Shown here one piece after another: positions 6,803-8,814 of a DNA stretch of 8,814 nucleotides. Location of the stretch: NCBI GenBank assembly GCA_016191305.1, contig JACPOX010000004.1, positions 1 through 8,814 on the forward strand, given 5' to 3'. Below the pieces are notes generated by a model that saw only the letters and a list, made by a program, of their open reading frames with translations, did not search any database and was not told the DNA's origin. This DNA comes from Legionella longbeachae (GTDB taxonomy: Bacteria > Pseudomonadota > Gammaproteobacteria > Legionellales > Legionellaceae). How positions within the stretch are numbered: position 1 is the stretch's first letter; every line of letters starts with the position of its first letter. The position numbers were made by a program, and so were the translations under genes.

Positions 6803-6886
6803 AAATCCTCAATTAAAGTACATTGCTATTGAATAGTATGCTATGCATATAAGACATAAAAAATTTCCATGGATTGGGAGATCCTC
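6803..6886. promoter_or_regulatory. Divergent promoter/operator region between marR and the SnoaL-like gene
   Basis: CTATT-G-AATAG (6826-6836) is a perfect 5-bp-arm palindrome, with CAT/ATG flanks at 6821 and 6838 offset by one base. Overlapping it to the right are ATGC-TAT-GCAT (6838-6848) and TATGCATA (6842-6849). A TATAAG at 6848-6853 is a fair -10 for the rightward unit and would start transcription near 6860. These dyads are placed as expected for a MarR operator that covers the promoter. Which one is bound cannot be decided from one sequence. Confidence 0.45.
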
Positions 6887-7339
6887 ATGACTAGTCTATC
6901 GCGTTTTCTACACTCGTTTCTACTCTTTTTATTACTTCCCTTAAGCTTTGCTGCAAGCCCTGGGCAACTAGAAACTAATAAAGCTGTTGTGACCGCATTT
7001 TATAATGAATTAATTAATCAGAAAAATTTTGAGACCGCTTCACAATATTTGGGAACCCATTTTATTCAACATAATCCCATGGTTGTTGACGATGTTGATG
7101 GTTTAAGGGCATTTGTTGAATTCTTACGTAATAAATTTCCAGATGCCCACAGCGAGATAAAAAAAATATTTGCTGAAGGGGACTATGTGATGGTGCATGT
7201 ACATTCTATCCGCGAACCGGGGACAGCAGGGCGGGCTATTTTTGATTTGTTTAAACTTCAAAATGGAAAAATTATTGAACACTGGGATGTGATCCAAGAT
7301 ATTCCTGTTGAATCAAAAAATACTAATGGCATGTTTTAA
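6887..7339 (+). CDS. Exported SnoaL-like (NTF2-fold) protein
   Basis: From ATG 6887 the product is 150 residues with a signal peptide: MTSLSRFLHS, a Leu/Phe core and a likely cut after SFA (about residue 22). The mature part fits the predicted SnoaL-like aldol-condensation group (COG4922): NKAVVTAFYNELI, the YLGTHFIQHNP signature (QHNP at 61-64), DGLRAFVEF, VMVHVHS (His104 and His106) and IFDLFKLQNGKIIEHWDVIQ (118-137). In related proteins these His, Asp and Trp residues line the cone-shaped pocket. The fold serves cyclases, isomerases and ligand-binding proteins, so the activity is unknown. I prefer 6887 because GGGAG lies 6 nt before it; ATG 6869 would add six residues before the signal peptide and lies too near the likely transcript start. 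The propeller gene begins 20 nt after the stop, which suggests an operon. Confidence 0.85.
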   Translation: MTSLSRFLHSFLLFLLLPLSFAASPGQLETNKAVVTAFYNELINQKNFETASQYLGTHFIQHNPMVVDDVDGLRAFVEFLRNKFPDAHSEIKKIFAEGDYVMVHVHSIREPGTAGRAIFDLFKLQNGKIIEHWDVIQDIPVESKNTNGMF

Positions 7340-7359
7340 AGAGGAATAAAGGTAAAAAA

Positions 7360-8715
7360 ATGAATTCATACAAGCAGCTTCTTTCTCTATTAATACTTAC
7401 TCTTTCTAATGCAATTTTTGCTCAACCTATTTTTGAAAAGGCATTGGTCATAGGAACTTATCATTATAGTATTTCATCTCCTTTCATTTTAACGAATAAA
7501 AACAATAATTGGGTGATGCAAAACTTATCATTGGTAGATAAGCGTCTTAAGCATGCTAATGTATATGCCTTAAATTGTTTTGATAAAACCTGTATGGCAT
7601 CGTTAACACCATACGAGGATTTCACGCTTGGGTTCCCTCTTTTTTTGATTAGTCATGATGAAGGAGCAACATGGACTACACATAGTTATTTGAATGGATT
7701 ACCCGATCAAATGGAGGGAGGGAGGGCTGAAAAAATATATTGTGATGAGAGCTATTGTTTTGCTGCAGGTTCTTATCAACACTTTGCTACGACGGTTCCC
7801 TTGCTTTTATTAAGTCATGATAAAGGCCAATCTTGGTCCTTTGTTCCTAATATTCCATTACCTGTTTCGATGCCCAAACGTGCTACAGGCTCCTTTAACT
7901 TATTAACATGCAATCAAAAAGCATGTGTTCTTGGGGGGGCATATCGTATCAATCAAAAGCAAATGAATTTAATGATGTTTAGTAGTCAAGATGAAGGACA
8001 GACGTGGCAATATTCAAATGTTGTCAATGTGCCTAAGCATATGGAGGATATCCGTTTAAAATCGCTCATATGTCATCATCAATCTTGTTTGGTTGTAGGT
8101 ACCTATCATCATTGGGATGAGAACCAACAAAAGCTACGTTATCATATACTTTTGTTAAAAAGTGAAGATGGGGGATTATCTTGGCGAATTGAAGAAACAC
8201 CATCCCTGTCTAGTGCAACTTTCCTTAGTGTTAATGATCTAGCTTATTTCCATGATTTTTATATTTTAGTTGGAAGTTATGCCAATGATCGAAAGAAACA
8301 ATCTGCGCCAGAGGCTTTTATATTAGAAATTAAAGCTAATGGGGTACCAGAACCAATTTTATACAATAAGTTGTTAAGTCTCAATTCAATCTCTTGTACC
8401 CAAAAATATTGTATTGCCGGAGGTGAGACAAATTTTTACAAATTTGGTTTCTTAAAACGTAATGTAAATAATTCCTCCTGGTCTTGGATTTCTGCAAGCG
8501 CAGCTGAATTAGAGCCTACTATCGATAAGATTCGATGTAAGCATAATGCTTGTATTGCTTTTGCACATGATAAAGTTGATGAAGAACAAGGCGGATATGA
8601 AAATCCTCATATTTTAACCAGTAACGATCAGGGGGAATCCTGGGCAGTTAGTGAAAAAATTTTTGCTTTTCCTAATCCTGTTAATAATATTCAATTTTTA
8701 GATGCAAGATTATGA
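7360..8715 (+). CDS. Exported Asp-box (BNR-like) β-propeller protein with repeated CX4C pairs; function unknown
   Basis: This 451-residue protein has a signal peptide (residues 1-21, cut after IFA). The mature part consists of repeated units: a CX4C pair, a strand like xVxGxY, a variable loop, a second strand and an Asp-box SxDxGxxW turn. Cysteine pairs lie at 73/78, 128/133, 184/189, 238/243, 346/351 and 393/398. Clear Asp-boxes end at Trp105, 159, 216, 275 and 428; those near 325 and 370 are degenerate. The expected pair at 296/301 is Tyr/Tyr. The N-terminal ALVIGTYHY...NNNW looks like a unit without its first strand, which C-terminal VNNIQFLDARL may supply, closing a seven- or eight-bladed ring. 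The Cys probably form disulfides in the periplasm or outside the cell. Asp-box propellers include sialidases and sortilins, but I see no sialidase FRIP motif or Arg triad. A GG ribosome binding site precedes ATG 7360. Confidence 0.8.
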   Translation: MNSYKQLLSLLILTLSNAIFAQPIFEKALVIGTYHYSISSPFILTNKNNNWVMQNLSLVDKRLKHANVYALNCFDKTCMASLTPYEDFTLGFPLFLISHDEGATWTTHSYLNGLPDQMEGGRAEKIYCDESYCFAAGSYQHFATTVPLLLLSHDKGQSWSFVPNIPLPVSMPKRATGSFNLLTCNQKACVLGGAYRINQKQMNLMMFSSQDEGQTWQYSNVVNVPKHMEDIRLKSLICHHQSCLVVGTYHHWDENQQKLRYHILLLKSEDGGLSWRIEETPSLSSATFLSVNDLAYFHDFYILVGSYANDRKKQSAPEAFILEIKANGVPEPILYNKLLSLNSISCTQKYCIAGGETNFYKFGFLKRNVNNSSWSWISASAAELEPTIDKIRCKHNACIAFAHDKVDEEQGGYENPHILTSNDQGESWAVSEKIFAFPNPVNNIQFLDARL

Positions 8716-8764
8716 TTTTGGGTCTGATGTGAGCTAACAAACAATTAAATAGGTTAAAGAGTTC

Positions 8765-8814
8765 ATGAAATGGGAACAAACGTTAAAAAAAATAACAGAT
8801 AAAACGGCATATGA
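8765..8814 (+). CDS. Start of an unidentified gene (3' end outside window)
   Basis: An ATG at 8765 opens a frame of 16 codons that reaches the window edge without a stop (MKWEQTLKKITDKTAY). AAAGAG at 8754-8759 sits 5 nt upstream as a plausible ribosome binding site. It lies 49 nt after the propeller gene on the same strand, so it may be a third gene of that unit. Too little is present to name a family. Confidence 0.5.
   Translation, partial: MKWEQTLKKITDKTAY

Noticed and set aside
7360..8715. Sialidase, from the Asp-box repeats
   Set aside because: Asp-boxes are structural and occur in many propellers; no FRIP motif, Arg triad or nucleophilic Tyr/Glu arrangement is visible.

Overview
The window is AT-rich, compact bacterial DNA with nine complete genes and two genes cut by the window edges. 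It has no rRNA, tRNA, CRISPR array or transposase that I can see. The gene content suggests an intracellular gammaproteobacterium of the Legionella type. The pointers are a short LuxR-type regulator without a synthase partner, a leucine-rich-repeat protein of the kind seen among Legionella Dot/Icm effectors, and secreted proteins of unknown role. This assignment is an inference from style and content, not from a marker gene.

Left part (1-3744): the C-terminal part of an MscS-type mechanosensitive channel faces a LOG-family nucleoside-monophosphate phosphoribohydrolase-like gene on the minus strand. A complete phosphoketolase gene is divergent from that. The phosphoketolase would cleave xylulose-5-phosphate (and possibly fructose-6-phosphate) to acetyl phosphate. 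Nearly all family active-site residues are present, but the usual Arg in the SNRL motif is Gly.

Middle part (3745-6365): a LuxR-type regulator is followed by a striking 12-bp perfect inverted repeat over its stop codon. Next comes a two-gene unit: a RimJ/RimL-type GNAT acetyltransferase, then 15 nt later a protein with eight 29-residue leucine-rich repeats. The LRR protein is the best effector candidate in the window. It has no signal peptide, a eukaryote-like repeat domain and a polar C-terminal tail with Leu at position -3.

Right part (6362-8814): a MarR-family regulator on the minus strand overlaps the LRR gene tail-to-tail. It is divergent from a two-gene unit that encodes two apparently exported proteins, a SnoaL-like (NTF2-fold) protein and a β-propeller with Asp-box motifs. 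The propeller carries six regularly spaced CX4C pairs, and in one more unit both cysteines are replaced by Tyr. The intergenic region between MarR and this pair holds a short palindrome that could be the MarR operator. A further gene starts at 8765 and runs off the window.

The least-explained parts are the CX4C propeller and its exported SnoaL-like partner, the LRR/GNAT pair, and the long hairpin between luxR and GNAT.
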